From: Shinella granuli | Lineage (GTDB): Bacteria; Pseudomonadota; Alphaproteobacteria; Rhizobiales; Rhizobiaceae | Assembly (NCBI RefSeq): GCF_004341885.1 | Contig: NZ_SLVX01000015.1 | Span: 62,001-126,000 of the forward strand | Length of the DNA stretch: 64,000 bases | Reading direction: 5' to 3' | The notes under the pieces: generated by a model | Databases searched by the model: none | The model's input: only the letters and a program-made list of their open reading frames with translations | Told to the model about the DNA's origin: nothing | Shown: one piece after another, positions 1 through 8,688 of the stretch | Numbering within the stretch: position 1 is the stretch's first letter | Layout: every line of letters starts with the position of its first letter | Made by a program: the position numbers and the translations under genes

Positions 1-1114
<1,114 letters not shown>

Positions 1115-1196
1115 CTTCGTCTCCCTATGCGGATTCTGTGTCGGGCCGACCATTGCAGAGCAGGTCCGGCCTCTCAAGTGCGGTTTCCGGAAAAAA

Positions 1197-1601
1197 TCAG
1201 CCCTGATCTTTTTTGATCAATTTTGCGACCTCGGCTTCGAGCAAGGCGATCGCCTTGCCGGTCTGGTCGTGCAACTTATGGATTTCCTGCAACTGGCGCA
1301 TGAGCGGATGCAGGTGCTCCTCGCCGGAGGGGTCCGACGGCGCCTCGCCGATGCCGGCGATCAGCCAGGAGGGGGAGACCGAGAGAACGCCGGCCAGCAT
1401 GAACAGCGCCTTCGTCTCCGGCTCGGCATGGTCGCGCTCCCAGCCGCTCACCGTGCCCTCGGGCAGGCCGAGACGGGCGGCGAGGTCTTCCAGGCCGAGC
1501 CCCAGCGCATCGCGCGCGCGCCAGATGCGCCCGCCGAGCGTGTCGCCGTCGGCGCGGCCCGAAGGGAAGGGGATGGTGTTGCTCTCGCCGGGAAAGGTCA
1601 T
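1197..1601 (-). CDS. XRE-family helix-turn-helix transcriptional regulator
   Basis: 134-residue cytoplasmic DNA-binding protein. An HTH_3 domain occupies about residues 20-75, with the recognition region [18 protein letters not shown]. It is followed by a short hydrophobic segment ([11 protein letters not shown]) and a predicted coiled coil of about 35 residues that may mediate dimerisation and ends in KKDQG. I chose the ATG at 1601 (MTFPGESN) because GGAGG lies five bases upstream; an upstream ATG at 1613 has a poorly spaced site. Its target is unknown. It lies on the same strand as frmA and upstream of it, so frmA could be a target or co-transcribed, but no operator was identified. Confidence 0.82.
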   Translation of the reverse strand: MTFPGESNTIPFPSGRADGDTLGGRIWRARDALGLGLEDLAARLGLPEGTVSGWERDHAEPETKALFMLAGVLSVSPSWLIAGIGEAPSDPSGEEHLHPLMRQLQEIHKLHDQTGKAIALLEAEVAKLIKKDQG

Positions 1602-1744
1602 CGCGGCCTCCATTGTCCTTGCCGCAAGTCTACAGGCAAGGCGCAAGGCCGGGCTACCTCAAATGCGCCGCCCCGATGACGCGATTTCCGGCATTGCCAG
1701 TGTGCGGAAAAGGACTATGCAGAGGCGAACGAAGGAGTCGCAGC

Positions 1745-2695
1745 ATGAACACCACGGCCAGCACCACCGATCCGTCGGGCGCCGGCACGATGCAGGGCGT
1801 GGCGCTGATGGCGGTCGCCATGCTGCTCCTGCCCTGCATGGACGCCATCGCCAAATACATGGCGACCTTCGCAGACATGTCGCCGGGCCAGGTGACGTTC
1901 TACCGCTTCTTCTTCCAGGTGGTCTGCACGATCCCGCTGATCTTCACGGCGGCCGGCAGCGCCATGCTGCGGCCGAAGCGGCCGTGGCTCAACCTGTTGC
2001 GCGGCGCGATCCACGGGGCGGCGAGCCTTCTCTTCTTCGCAGCGGTGAAATACATGCCGCTTGCCGACGTCTTCGCGATCTATTTCGTCGAACCCTTCAT
2101 CCTGACCGCCATGTCCGCGGCCTTCCTCGGCGACAGGGTCGGCTGGCGGCGCTGGCTCGCCATCGTCGTCGGCTTCGGCGGGGCGCTGATCGTCATCCAG
2201 CCGAGTTTCGTGCTGTTCGGCTGGACGGCGCTGCTGCCGGTCGCCTGCGCCTTCCTCTATTCCATCTATCTCTTCATGAACCGCGCGATCGGCAATGCCG
2301 ATTCGCCGCTGACCATGCAGACCATCGCGGGCTTCGGCGGCACGATCTTCATGGGCGCGGCGCTCTTCCTCGGCTCCTCCGCCGGCATCGCCGATTTCGA
2401 ACCCTCGCTGCCGGGCTCGCTCTTCGGCCTCGTCCTGCTCGTCATCCTCGGCGCGCTCTCCGGCTATGCCCACATGCTCGTGGTTCGCGCCTTCCGCATG
2501 GCGCCGCTCTCGCTGCTCGCCCCGTTCCAGTATTTCGAGATCATCTCGGCGACCGTGCTCGGCTATGCCATCTTCGGCGACTTCCCGACGCCCTCGAAAT
2601 GGCTGGGCATCGCCATCATCGTCGCCTCGGGCCTCTTCATCATCTGGCGCGAGCACAGGAGCCGCAAGCTCAGGGCCGACATCGCCTTGGACTGA
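1745..2695 (+). CDS. DMT-superfamily (EamA) membrane transporter
   Basis: 316-residue inner-membrane protein with about ten hydrophobic helices arranged as two EamA repeats, the usual size for the drug/metabolite transporter family. It begins with MNTTASTTDPSG and helix 1 follows immediately. The start is the ATG at 1745 with AAGGAG eight bases upstream; the open frame extends further upstream but without a ribosome site. Members export amino acids, metabolites or drugs; the substrate cannot be read from the sequence. The gene stands alone between the divergent XRE regulator and the protease-fusion gene. Confidence 0.85.
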   Translation: MNTTASTTDPSGAGTMQGVALMAVAMLLLPCMDAIAKYMATFADMSPGQVTFYRFFFQVVCTIPLIFTAAGSAMLRPKRPWLNLLRGAIHGAASLLFFAAVKYMPLADVFAIYFVEPFILTAMSAAFLGDRVGWRRWLAIVVGFGGALIVIQPSFVLFGWTALLPVACAFLYSIYLFMNRAIGNADSPLTMQTIAGFGGTIFMGAALFLGSSAGIADFEPSLPGSLFGLVLLVILGALSGYAHMLVVRAFRMAPLSLLAPFQYFEIISATVLGYAIFGDFPTPSKWLGIAIIVASGLFIIWREHRSRKLRADIALD

Positions 2696-2784
2696 CAGGT
2701 TTTTCAGGCCGGGGAACCTTAACATTTGTTAGGAGATTGCCGTTAGCCTCGATGCCACCTGCCATGACGGCCGGGGAGGACGGC

Positions 2785-4029
2785 ATGTCGACATCGGTTT
2801 CGGTGATCCTGCTTCTGGCGATCAATCTCGGCCTGATCTGGCTGCTGATCGCCGCACCGGTCGGTCGCCGGACATTGCAGATAACCCGCATCTTCAAGGC
2901 CCCGCCACCGCGAATCGCCGCCCTCGTCAGCCCGTTCGGCAGGCAGGCAGACTGGCATCCCTCGGTCATCTCCAGCGAAAGGCTGTCGGCCGACCGCGTC
3001 CGGCAGACCTTTTCCCATCCCGACCGGCGCGGAAACCCGATCATCCGCACGCTGGCGGTCAACGAGGCGGCGGAGGCGGACAACATCGCCTGCGAAACGC
3101 GGGTGATCGAGGACAGCGCGCTCGATGCCGCCTTCTGGAAAAACTATGTGGAGCGGCGCACGCTGCGCCCGGTGCCGGGCGGCACGGCCCTGACCGTCGA
3201 GCAGACCGACCGCTACCGCGGCGTCGCCTTCCTCCTCTTCCGCTACATCCAGCTCCGCCGGGAGATGAAGGCGCTCGAACAATGGCTGGAGACCGGGAGC
3301 GGCGAGGTGCGGGGCGTGCTGGAGCGCCCGGCGACGCAGGCGGGGCTTGCGGTGCTCTCCACCCTGCTGCTCTGGCCGTTCTTCGGGCTGAATGCGCGGG
3401 GCCTGCTGCTGTCGACCCTGCTGACGGTGGTGATCGTCCTCCACGAGCTCGGCCACATGGCCGCCTACCGCACCTTCGGGCACCGGCGGGTGCGCATGAT
3501 CTTCGTGCCGCTGCTCGGCGGCATCGCCGTCGGCGGGCGGCCGTACAATTCGCGATTCGAGGTGGCGGTCTGCGCCCTGATGGGCGCCGGCATGCCGGCT
3601 TTCCTCGTGCCGCCGCTCATCGCGCTGCACGATGCGGCGGGCCATCCGTCGGATACCGTATTGCTGATCTTCCTGCTGATTCTCGGCGCCTTCAATCTCC
3701 TGAACCTCCTGCCCATGCACCGGTTCGACGGCGGGCAGGTGCTGCGGCAGGTCTTTTCGAGCAGGCTCGGTCTTCTGGCGGCCAGTTTTCTCGTGACGCT
3801 CGCGATCCTTTGGGTGGGCTGGCGGATCGGCTTGCCGGTCGGCCTGCTGATCGCCGGCCTTGCGGTCTTCACCGTGCTGAGCCTCATCGGCGCGGGCGGC
3901 GTGAAGCCGCGGATGGCGCTCGACCCGATGACGGCGCCGCAGCGCCTACTCGCCGGCTTCGGCCTCTACGCCGCCATCGTCCTGCACGGTTATGCGATCA
4001 TCTACGCCTGCGACAGGCTGACGGGCTGA
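2785..4029 (+). CDS. Membrane protein with N-terminal SRPBCC-like domain fused to an M50 (site-2 protease-like) metallopeptidase
   Basis: 414 residues. Residues 4-24 form a transmembrane helix. Residues about 35-165 resemble a SRPBCC/polyketide-cyclase ligand-binding domain. Then several membrane helices carry a zinc-peptidase motif HELGH at 220-224 and the second M50 motif [14 protein letters not shown] ending near 317, whose Asp315 would be the third zinc ligand. This is the full catalytic signature of intramembrane site-2 proteases, so it is probably active. I chose ATG 2785 because GGAGG precedes it by six bases; ATGs at 2752 and 2764 are alternatives. Its 3' end overlaps the convergent lipB by 28 bases. 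Substrate and physiological role are unknown. Confidence 0.8.
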   Translation: MSTSVSVILLLAINLGLIWLLIAAPVGRRTLQITRIFKAPPPRIAALVSPFGRQADWHPSVISSERLSADRVRQTFSHPDRRGNPIIRTLAVNEAAEADNIACETRVIEDSALDAAFWKNYVERRTLRPVPGGTALTVEQTDRYRGVAFLLFRYIQLRREMKALEQWLETGSGEVRGVLERPATQAGLAVLSTLLLWPFFGLNARGLLLSTLLTVVIVLHELGHMAAYRTFGHRRVRMIFVPLLGGIAVGGRPYNSRFEVAVCALMGAGMPAFLVPPLIALHDAAGHPSDTVLLIFLLILGAFNLLNLLPMHRFDGGQVLRQVFSSRLGLLAASFLVTLAILWVGWRIGLPVGLLIAGLAVFTVLSLIGAGGVKPRMALDPMTAPQRLLAGFGLYAAIVLHGYAIIYACDRLTG

Positions 4030-4748
4030 CAGTCGGCCTCCGAAACAGTGGGGCCGAAGACGCGCTCGAACGAATCGCGGATGCGCATGTCCACATCGCT
4101 CATCATGACGGGCAGGCCGAGGTCGACGAGGCTCGTCACCCCGTAGCCGCGGATGCCGCAGGGCACGATGCCGGAGAAATGGTCGAGATCCGGATCGACA
4201 TTAAGCGAGAAGCCGTGAAAGCTCACCCACCGCCGCAGGCGGATGCCGATGGCCGCAACCTTGTCCTCCGCCGGCGAACCGTCCGGCAGCGGCGGACGCT
4301 CCGGCCGGCGCACCCAGACGCCGACGCGGTCCTCGCGCCGCTCGCCACGGACATTCATCGCGGACAGCGCGTCGATGACGACCTCCTCCAGTGCCGCCAC
4401 GAAAGCGCGCACGTCCTGCCGTCGCCGCTTGAGGTCCAGCATGACATAGACGACCCGCTGGCCGGGGCCGTGATAGGTGTATTCACCGCCGCGGCCCGTG
4501 GAAAATACCGGGAAGCGATCGGGCGCCACGAGGTCGGCCGCGTCGGCGCTGGTGCCGGCCGTATAGAGCGGGGGATGTTCGACCAGCCAGACGAGCTCGT
4601 CGGCCTCGCCGTTCGCGATCGCCGCCGCCTCCCTTTCCATGGTTTCGACCGCCTCGTCATAGGCGACGAGGTCCTGCGCGACGCGCCAGCGCACCGGCGG
4701 CGAGCCCGGAATGGCGAGAAGGGAGGCGGAAATGTCCTGACGCTGCAT
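4002..4748 (-). CDS. lipB: Octanoyltransferase (lipoate-protein ligase B)
   Basis: Cytoplasmic enzyme that moves octanoyl groups from acyl-ACP to the E2 and GcvH lipoyl domains, the first step of lipoate synthesis. 248 residues. It shows the LipB landmarks: [12 protein letters not shown], the catalytic Lys in EDKVAAIGI, the HGFSLNV segment, and the active-site Cys in [12 protein letters not shown]. The start ATG at 4748 (MQRQDISA) has AAGGA eight bases upstream; an in-frame ATG at 4799 lacks one. Its tail overlaps the convergent protease-fusion gene by 28 bases. Confidence 0.95.
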   Translation of the reverse strand: MQRQDISASLLAIPGSPPVRWRVAQDLVAYDEAVETMEREAAAIANGEADELVWLVEHPPLYTAGTSADAADLVAPDRFPVFSTGRGGEYTYHGPGQRVVYVMLDLKRRRQDVRAFVAALEEVVIDALSAMNVRGERREDRVGVWVRRPERPPLPDGSPAEDKVAAIGIRLRRWVSFHGFSLNVDPDLDHFSGIVPCGIRGYGVTSLVDLGLPVMMSDVDMRIRDSFERVFGPTVSEADCQPVSLSQA

Positions 4749-4878
4749 GAGGGCCGTCCTTTTCGTTCCTTTGTGCCAGATATAGGCGCGATCCTGCAAG
4801 GATTTCAGGGGTTTCAGGGTGTTTGCACAGGCTCTGTTGAAATTGTTCGCTTTTCGTCATTTTTCTTTCGCGACGGCC

Positions 4879-4906
4879 TTGTGCACCCCAAATGCTTTTG
4901 CTACAT
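4879..4906 (+). promoter_or_regulatory. Possible promoter of tRNA-Leu
   Basis: TTGTGC (4879-4884) and CTACAT (4901-4906) are separated by 16 bases and end 36 bases before the tRNA. This resembles alphaproteobacterial housekeeping promoters, but the match is short and no start site is known. Confidence 0.35.
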
Positions 4907-4942
4907 GCACCCCCGTCGCCGCAAGACGACGCCTACCACGAT

Positions 4943-5027
4943 GCGGTCGTGGCGGAATTGGTAGACGCGCAGCGTTGAGGTCGCTGTGGGGCAACCCGTG
5001 GAAGTTCGAGTCTTCTCGACCGCACCA
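4943..5027 (+). tRNA. tRNA-Leu (anticodon GAG)
   Basis: 85-nucleotide class II tRNA. The acceptor stem GCGGTCG (4943-4949) pairs with CGACCGC (5017-5023), followed by discriminator A and an encoded CCA at 5025-5027. The anticodon stem CAGCG/CGCTG encloses the loop TTGAGGT with GAG at 4977-4979, and a long variable arm follows, as expected for leucine. The T-loop GTTCGAGTC is present. It reads CUC and CUU codons. A strong terminator follows at once. No integrase or duplicated tRNA end is nearby, so it is not an obvious attachment site. Confidence 0.96.
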
Positions 5028-5029
5028 AA

Positions 5030-5060
5030 AAAACCCGGCTGAAAAGCCGGGTTTTTTGTT
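5030..5060 (+). terminator. Rho-independent terminator of tRNA-Leu
   Basis: Stem AACCCGGCT (5032-5040) pairs with AGCCGGGTT (5044-5052) around a three-base loop, followed by a T-run. It begins five bases after the tRNA CCA. The core resembles the terminators after glnA and hspQ. Confidence 0.9.
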
Positions 5061-5118
5061 TTCGTTTCGTGTTTCGATTTGCGCGTGGTCCAACGGCACC
5101 GAAACGCTGGACCGTTTC

Positions 5119-5367
5119 TCAGGAAACGATCTGCACGCGGGCTTCCCGTGCTGCGGCAATGAAGGCGAGGCGGGCGCGGACGGCACTGCCGCGGCCCTCC
5201 AGCGCGCGGGCGCAGAAGGCGAGCGCCCGCTGGTAGGCCTTGCCGTAGGTTACCGGCCAGAGTTCGGCCAGGACGTACATCGCGTTCCCGATATCCTCGA
5301 TGAAACGCGGGCGCAGGGCGCCCGGCAGCAGGATGCCCAGTTTTCGGTTCCAGTGGGTGGTCGGCAT
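5119..5367 (-). CDS. DUF982 family small protein
   Basis: 82-residue soluble protein of the rhizobial DUF982 family, whose function is unknown. The typical WPVTYGKAYQRALAFCARAL segment is present in the middle. The preferred start is the ATG at 5367 (MPTTHWNRK), with AAGGGA eight bases upstream; upstream Mets at 5385 and 5424 are possible. No membrane segment or signal peptide is visible. It is in line with, and about 100 bases downstream of, the deformylase-like gene, so the two could share a transcript. Confidence 0.72.
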   Translation of the reverse strand: MPTTHWNRKLGILLPGALRPRFIEDIGNAMYVLAELWPVTYGKAYQRALAFCARALEGRGSAVRARLAFIAAAREARVQIVS

Positions 5368-5470
5368 TGGTCTCGTCCCTTGCATTCGCGCGTTAGAATG
5401 CGGGGCGGGACCGATGGTTCCCAAAAAAAATGCGAGGCGTTTCCGCTTCGTGCGGGAGGGTTTGCGCGGC

Positions 5471-5965
5471 TCAGGCCTTGCCCTTGCTGTACTTCCTGAC
5501 GATGCGCTCGCGCTTCAGCCGCGACAGGCGGTCGATCCAGAAGATGCCGTCGAGCTGGTCGATTTCGTGCTGCAGGCAGACCGCGAGCAGGCCGTCGGCC
5601 TCCTCCGTCTGCGGGGCACCGGAAAGATCCTGGTAGGCAAGGCGGATGCGGGCAGGGCGCTCCACCTCGTCTGTCACGCCGGGCATGGAGACGCTGCCTT
5701 CCGTATGGCGCTGTTTTTCCGGCGAGAACCATTCGATATGCGGGTTCACATAGGCCTTGAGCGAACCCGGTCCGTCGAGCTCGATCACCGTCAGCCGTTC
5801 GAGAATGCCGACATGGGCCGCGGTGATGCCGATGCCGGGGGCGGCCCGCATCGTGGCGGCGAGATCGTCGGCAAGCCTCGCCAGCCGTGCATCGAAGGTT
5901 TCGACCGCCTGGCAGGGAAGGCGGAGGCGCGAATCGGGGTAACGCAGGATGGGAAGGATCGCCAT
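5471..5965 (-). CDS. Peptide deformylase-like protein lacking two metal ligands
   Basis: 164 residues, the normal length of peptide deformylase, and alignable throughout. All three catalytic motifs have changed: GxGxAAxQ is GIGITAAH (44-51), EGCLS is EGSVS so the metal-binding Cys becomes Ser91, and HExDH is HEIDQ so the second metal-binding His becomes Gln137. His133 and Glu134 remain. By family knowledge, loss of the Cys and one His should abolish normal Fe/Zn binding, so deformylation is doubtful and a binding or regulatory role is possible. Start ATG 5965 follows GGAGAAACC. A canonical deformylase gene is expected elsewhere in the genome. Confidence 0.8.
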   Translation of the reverse strand: MAILPILRYPDSRLRLPCQAVETFDARLARLADDLAATMRAAPGIGITAAHVGILERLTVIELDGPGSLKAYVNPHIEWFSPEKQRHTEGSVSMPGVTDEVERPARIRLAYQDLSGAPQTEEADGLLAVCLQHEIDQLDGIFWIDRLSRLKRERIVRKYSKGKA

Positions 5966-6269
5966 GGTTTCTCCGGATGCCGGTTGAGCCGCTTTCCTAG
6001 CCTGTTTGCGGCAAGGGGAAAACGCTGCACCGGCGCGAGGCGTCGCGATTCGTGTGATTTTCGTGAAATTGCAACAGCTTGCGAAAATTTTGCATCCGGC
6101 CGGCTTTTGCCGCTTTCGGCGATGGACCGGCCGCGTTCTTTGCTTTAGCACGAGCAAAGCAGTGCATCCGCTTGGGCGGCGCGCTGCACCCGAACCCTCT
6201 ACGCAATCCCTGTCGTCCCAGCGCCGCCGACATGCCGGGCGGGACGAGCCCGATACAAGGAGCGGCCCG
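5966..6269. other. Intergenic region between the deformylase-like gene and mgtE
   Basis: 304 bases between divergent genes. A 7-bp stem CTTTGCT/AGCAAAG lies at 6138-6159, and an inverted CCGGCCG/CGGCCGG pair is nearby. I see no recognisable magnesium riboswitch and no convincing sigma70-like promoter. The promoters of both genes must lie here. Confidence 0.5.
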
Positions 6270-7700
6270 ATGGACGACACCGGCGACGACGACCGTATCC
6301 ATCGGGGACAGGCAGGGCACAGTACCTTTGACGGCGAGGACATCTATGCCGAGGACGGTTCGATCCGCTCGGACTTCCTCATGCATGTCGGCGCGGCGAT
6401 CGCCGACCGCGACCTCCTGTTCCTGCGCCGGCACGTCGCGCGGCTGCACGAATCGGAAATGGGCGACCTGCTGGAAGCGATCCAGCCGGAGCAGCGCCGC
6501 CAACTCGTCTCCCTGCTCGGCGACGACTTCGACCTTGCCGCGCTGACCGAGGTCGACGAGGCGATCCGCCTCGACATCGTCGAGCACATGCCGAACGAGC
6601 AGATCGCCGCCGCGCTCGGCGAGATGGATTCGGACGACGCCGTCTACATCCTGGAAGACCTCGACCAGGAGGACCAGGAGGAGATCCTCTCCAAGCTGCC
6701 GTTCACCGAGCGCATCCGCCTGCGCCGCTCGCTGGACTATCCCGAAAGCACGGCCGGGCGCCGCATGCAGACCGAATTCGTCGCCGTGCCGCCGTTCTGG
6801 ACGGTCGGCCAGACGATCGATTACCTGCGCGAGGACGCCGACCTGCCGGAAAGCTTCTCGCAGATCTTCGTCATCGACCCGACCTTTCGCCTGCTCGGCG
6901 CCATCGATCTCGACCGCGTGCTGCGCACCAAGCGCGGCACGAAGATCGAGGCGATCATGCGCGAGACGAACCATCCGATCCCGGCCGAGATGGACCAGGA
7001 AGAGGCCGCCCAGCTCTTCGAGCAGTACGACCTTCTTTCCGCCGCGGTCGTTGACGAAAACGGCCGCCTTGTCGGCGTCCTGACCATCGACGACGTGGTC
7101 GACGTCATCCAGGAAGAGGCCGAGGAAGACCTGATGCGCCTCGGCGGCGTTGGTGACGAGGAGCTGTCCGACACCACCATCGAGACCGTGCGCTCGCGCG
7201 CACCCTGGCTGCTCGTCAATCTCCTGACAGCCTTCATCGCCGCCTCGGTGATCTCGCTCTTCGAGGCGACGATCGAGGAGATCGTGGCGCTCGCCGTGCT
7301 GATGCCCATCGTCGCCGGCATGGGCGGCAATGCGGGCTCGCAGACGATGACCGTCACCGTGCGGGCGCTGGCGACCCGCAATCTCGACATCCACAATGCC
7401 TGGCGCGTCGTGCGGCGCGAGGCGGGCGTCGGCCTGCTGCACGGCGTCGCCTTCGGCTTGATGATCGGCCTTGTGGCGGGCATCTGGTTCCATGACGCCA
7501 ATATCGGCGGCGTCATCGCGGCGGCCATGCTGATCAACATGAGTGCGGCGGCGCTCGCCGGCATCGCCATTCCACTCTTCCTCGACAAGGCGGGGGCGGA
7601 CCCGGCCGTCTCCTCCGCGGTCTTCGTGACGGCCGTCACCGATATCGTCGGGTTCTTCGCCTTCCTCGGGATCGCGACCTGGTGGTTTGCCATCCGCTGA
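6270..7700 (+). CDS. mgtE: Magnesium transporter MgtE
   Basis: 476-residue inner-membrane Mg2+ channel. In order it has an acidic N-terminal MgtE_N superhelical domain (about 40-150), a pair of CBS domains (about 155-280; VFVIDPTFRLLGAID and AAVVDENGRLVGVLT mark the repeats), a plug-helix region, and five membrane helices. The pore signature VAGMGGNAGSQTM is intact. In this family the N and CBS domains sense cytosolic Mg2+ and close the pore. The start ATG 6270 (MDDTGDDD) has AAGGAG seven bases upstream. Confidence 0.95.
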   Translation: MDDTGDDDRIHRGQAGHSTFDGEDIYAEDGSIRSDFLMHVGAAIADRDLLFLRRHVARLHESEMGDLLEAIQPEQRRQLVSLLGDDFDLAALTEVDEAIRLDIVEHMPNEQIAAALGEMDSDDAVYILEDLDQEDQEEILSKLPFTERIRLRRSLDYPESTAGRRMQTEFVAVPPFWTVGQTIDYLREDADLPESFSQIFVIDPTFRLLGAIDLDRVLRTKRGTKIEAIMRETNHPIPAEMDQEEAAQLFEQYDLLSAAVVDENGRLVGVLTIDDVVDVIQEEAEEDLMRLGGVGDEELSDTTIETVRSRAPWLLVNLLTAFIAASVISLFEATIEEIVALAVLMPIVAGMGGNAGSQTMTVTVRALATRNLDIHNAWRVVRREAGVGLLHGVAFGLMIGLVAGIWFHDANIGGVIAAAMLINMSAAALAGIAIPLFLDKAGADPAVSSAVFVTAVTDIVGFFAFLGIATWWFAIR

Positions 7701-7760
7701 GGCTTTTCCGGGAACGCACGGCGCGATTTCGCGTTCGGATAGACGTCGAAAAGAGCGAAA

Positions 7761-7784
7761 ATTGACTTATACGTAAAAGTCAAT
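7761..7784. promoter_or_regulatory. 24-bp palindrome, probable MerR-family operator over the promoter
   Basis: Perfect outer half-sites ATTGACTT and AAGTCAAT flank the near-symmetric centre ATACGTAA. The left arm contains TTGACT (7762-7767) and TAAAAT follows 16 bases later (7784-7789), so the palindrome fills the -35 to -10 spacer. This is the arrangement expected for autoregulation by the MerR-type protein encoded 33 bases downstream; the match to LiuR-type sites is by memory of that family. Confidence 0.55.
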
Positions 7785-7816
7785 AAAATGTCCGCCCAGA
7801 CGAGATCGGAGCAGGC

Positions 7817-8203
7817 GTGGACAAGTTTTATACCATAACCGAGCTGACGCGCGAATTCGGGGTTTCCACCCGCACGCTGCGCTTCTACGAGGACGAGGGG
7901 CTGATCAACCCCGAGCGCCGCGGCCGCACGCGTCTCTTCCGCCCGGCCGACCGCCGCCTCATCCAGGAAATCCTGCGTGGCCGGCGCATCGGCTTCACCA
8001 TAGCCGAGATCCGCGACATCATCCGCGTTTACAAGGATCCGCCGGGCGAGGTCGGGCAATTGGAATTGCTGATGGCGAAGGTCAGCGAAAAGCGTGACGA
8101 ATTGCGCCAGAAGCGGCGCGATATCGAGGAGACGCTGGCCGAGCTCGACAATGTCGAAGAGGCCTGCCTCACCCGCCTCGCCGAAATCGGCGTCGGCACC
8201 TGA
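7817..8203 (+). CDS. MerR-family transcriptional regulator (LiuR-like)
   Basis: 128 residues. The N-terminal winged HTH (YTITELTREFGVSTRTLRFYEDEGL) is canonical for MerR. It is followed by the helical linker and a C-terminal coiled coil (about 80-118) for dimerisation. There is no cluster of Cys typical of metal sensors; the only Cys is near the C terminus, which points to an organic effector, as in LiuR-type regulators of branched-chain amino acid or fatty acid breakdown. The start is GTG at 7817, preceded by GGAGCAGG. The upstream palindrome suggests autoregulation. No catabolic gene is adjacent, so the regulon is not visible here. Confidence 0.83.
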   Translation: MDKFYTITELTREFGVSTRTLRFYEDEGLINPERRGRTRLFRPADRRLIQEILRGRRIGFTIAEIRDIIRVYKDPPGEVGQLELLMAKVSEKRDELRQKRRDIEETLAELDNVEEACLTRLAEIGVGT

Positions 8204-8210
8204 ACCCTCG

Positions 8211-8684
8211 TCAGATCCAGCGCGTCGTCCCGTTGCAATAACGTTCGAAATCGATGCCGAAGCGTGAGAGCAGGTGCAGCTCCTCGCGCTTGATGGCGAC
8301 GATGCTCGTCAGCACGGCGGCGATCATTGCCGTCACGATGCACCAGGGATTGAGCACCGCAAGGCCGATGCCGGCGGTCGCCAGCGTATAGCCGAGATAG
8401 ATCGGGTTGCGGGTGAAGCGGTAGGGGCCGGACGTCACGAGATGGGTCGAGCAGCGGTTCGGCAGGATCGTCGTATGGCAGTCGAGCAGCGTGCGCATCG
8501 CCCAGACATCCAGCACGATGGCCATGAAGATCAGGAGACCGCCGGCCGTGCGGGCGATCCAGATGTTCGTCTCGGCCGCCGCGAGCGGAAAATACGCCTG
8601 GAGCAGGAAGGCCGCCGCGAGCGCCGCGCCGTAGATCAGCGGGGGCCAGGGAAAGGCGAGTGGCTTCATGCGATAGGCATTCAT
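8211..8684 (-). CDS. Isoprenylcysteine carboxyl methyltransferase-like (ICMT/PEMT) membrane protein
   Basis: 157-residue integral membrane protein with four to five helices. The C-terminal part has the phospholipid/isoprenylcysteine methyltransferase signature: LVTSGPYRFTRNPIYLGY followed by a hydrophobic pair and an E-E-x-L cap (KREELHLL). In the family this binds S-adenosylmethionine at the membrane. The substrate in bacteria is generally unknown. It is four bases downstream of the DUF1624 gene on the same strand, so co-transcription is likely. It ends eight bases from the convergent MerR gene. Confidence 0.8.
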   Translation of the reverse strand: MNAYRMKPLAFPWPPLIYGAALAAAFLLQAYFPLAAAETNIWIARTAGGLLIFMAIVLDVWAMRTLLDCHTTILPNRCSTHLVTSGPYRFTRNPIYLGYTLATAGIGLAVLNPWCIVTAMIAAVLTSIVAIKREELHLLSRFGIDFERYCNGTTRWI

Positions 8685-8688
8685 GATC

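Noticed and set aside
3282-4964. Long plus-strand frame over the protease gene and lipB
   Set aside because: Out of frame with the zinc-protease motifs and antisense to lipB; no motif.
4943-5027. tRNA-Leu as an integration site
   Set aside because: No integrase, no duplicated tRNA 3' end and ordinary core genes on both sides.
6000-6269. Magnesium riboswitch (M-box) upstream of mgtE
   Set aside because: None of the conserved M-box segments is visible; only a short hairpin is present.
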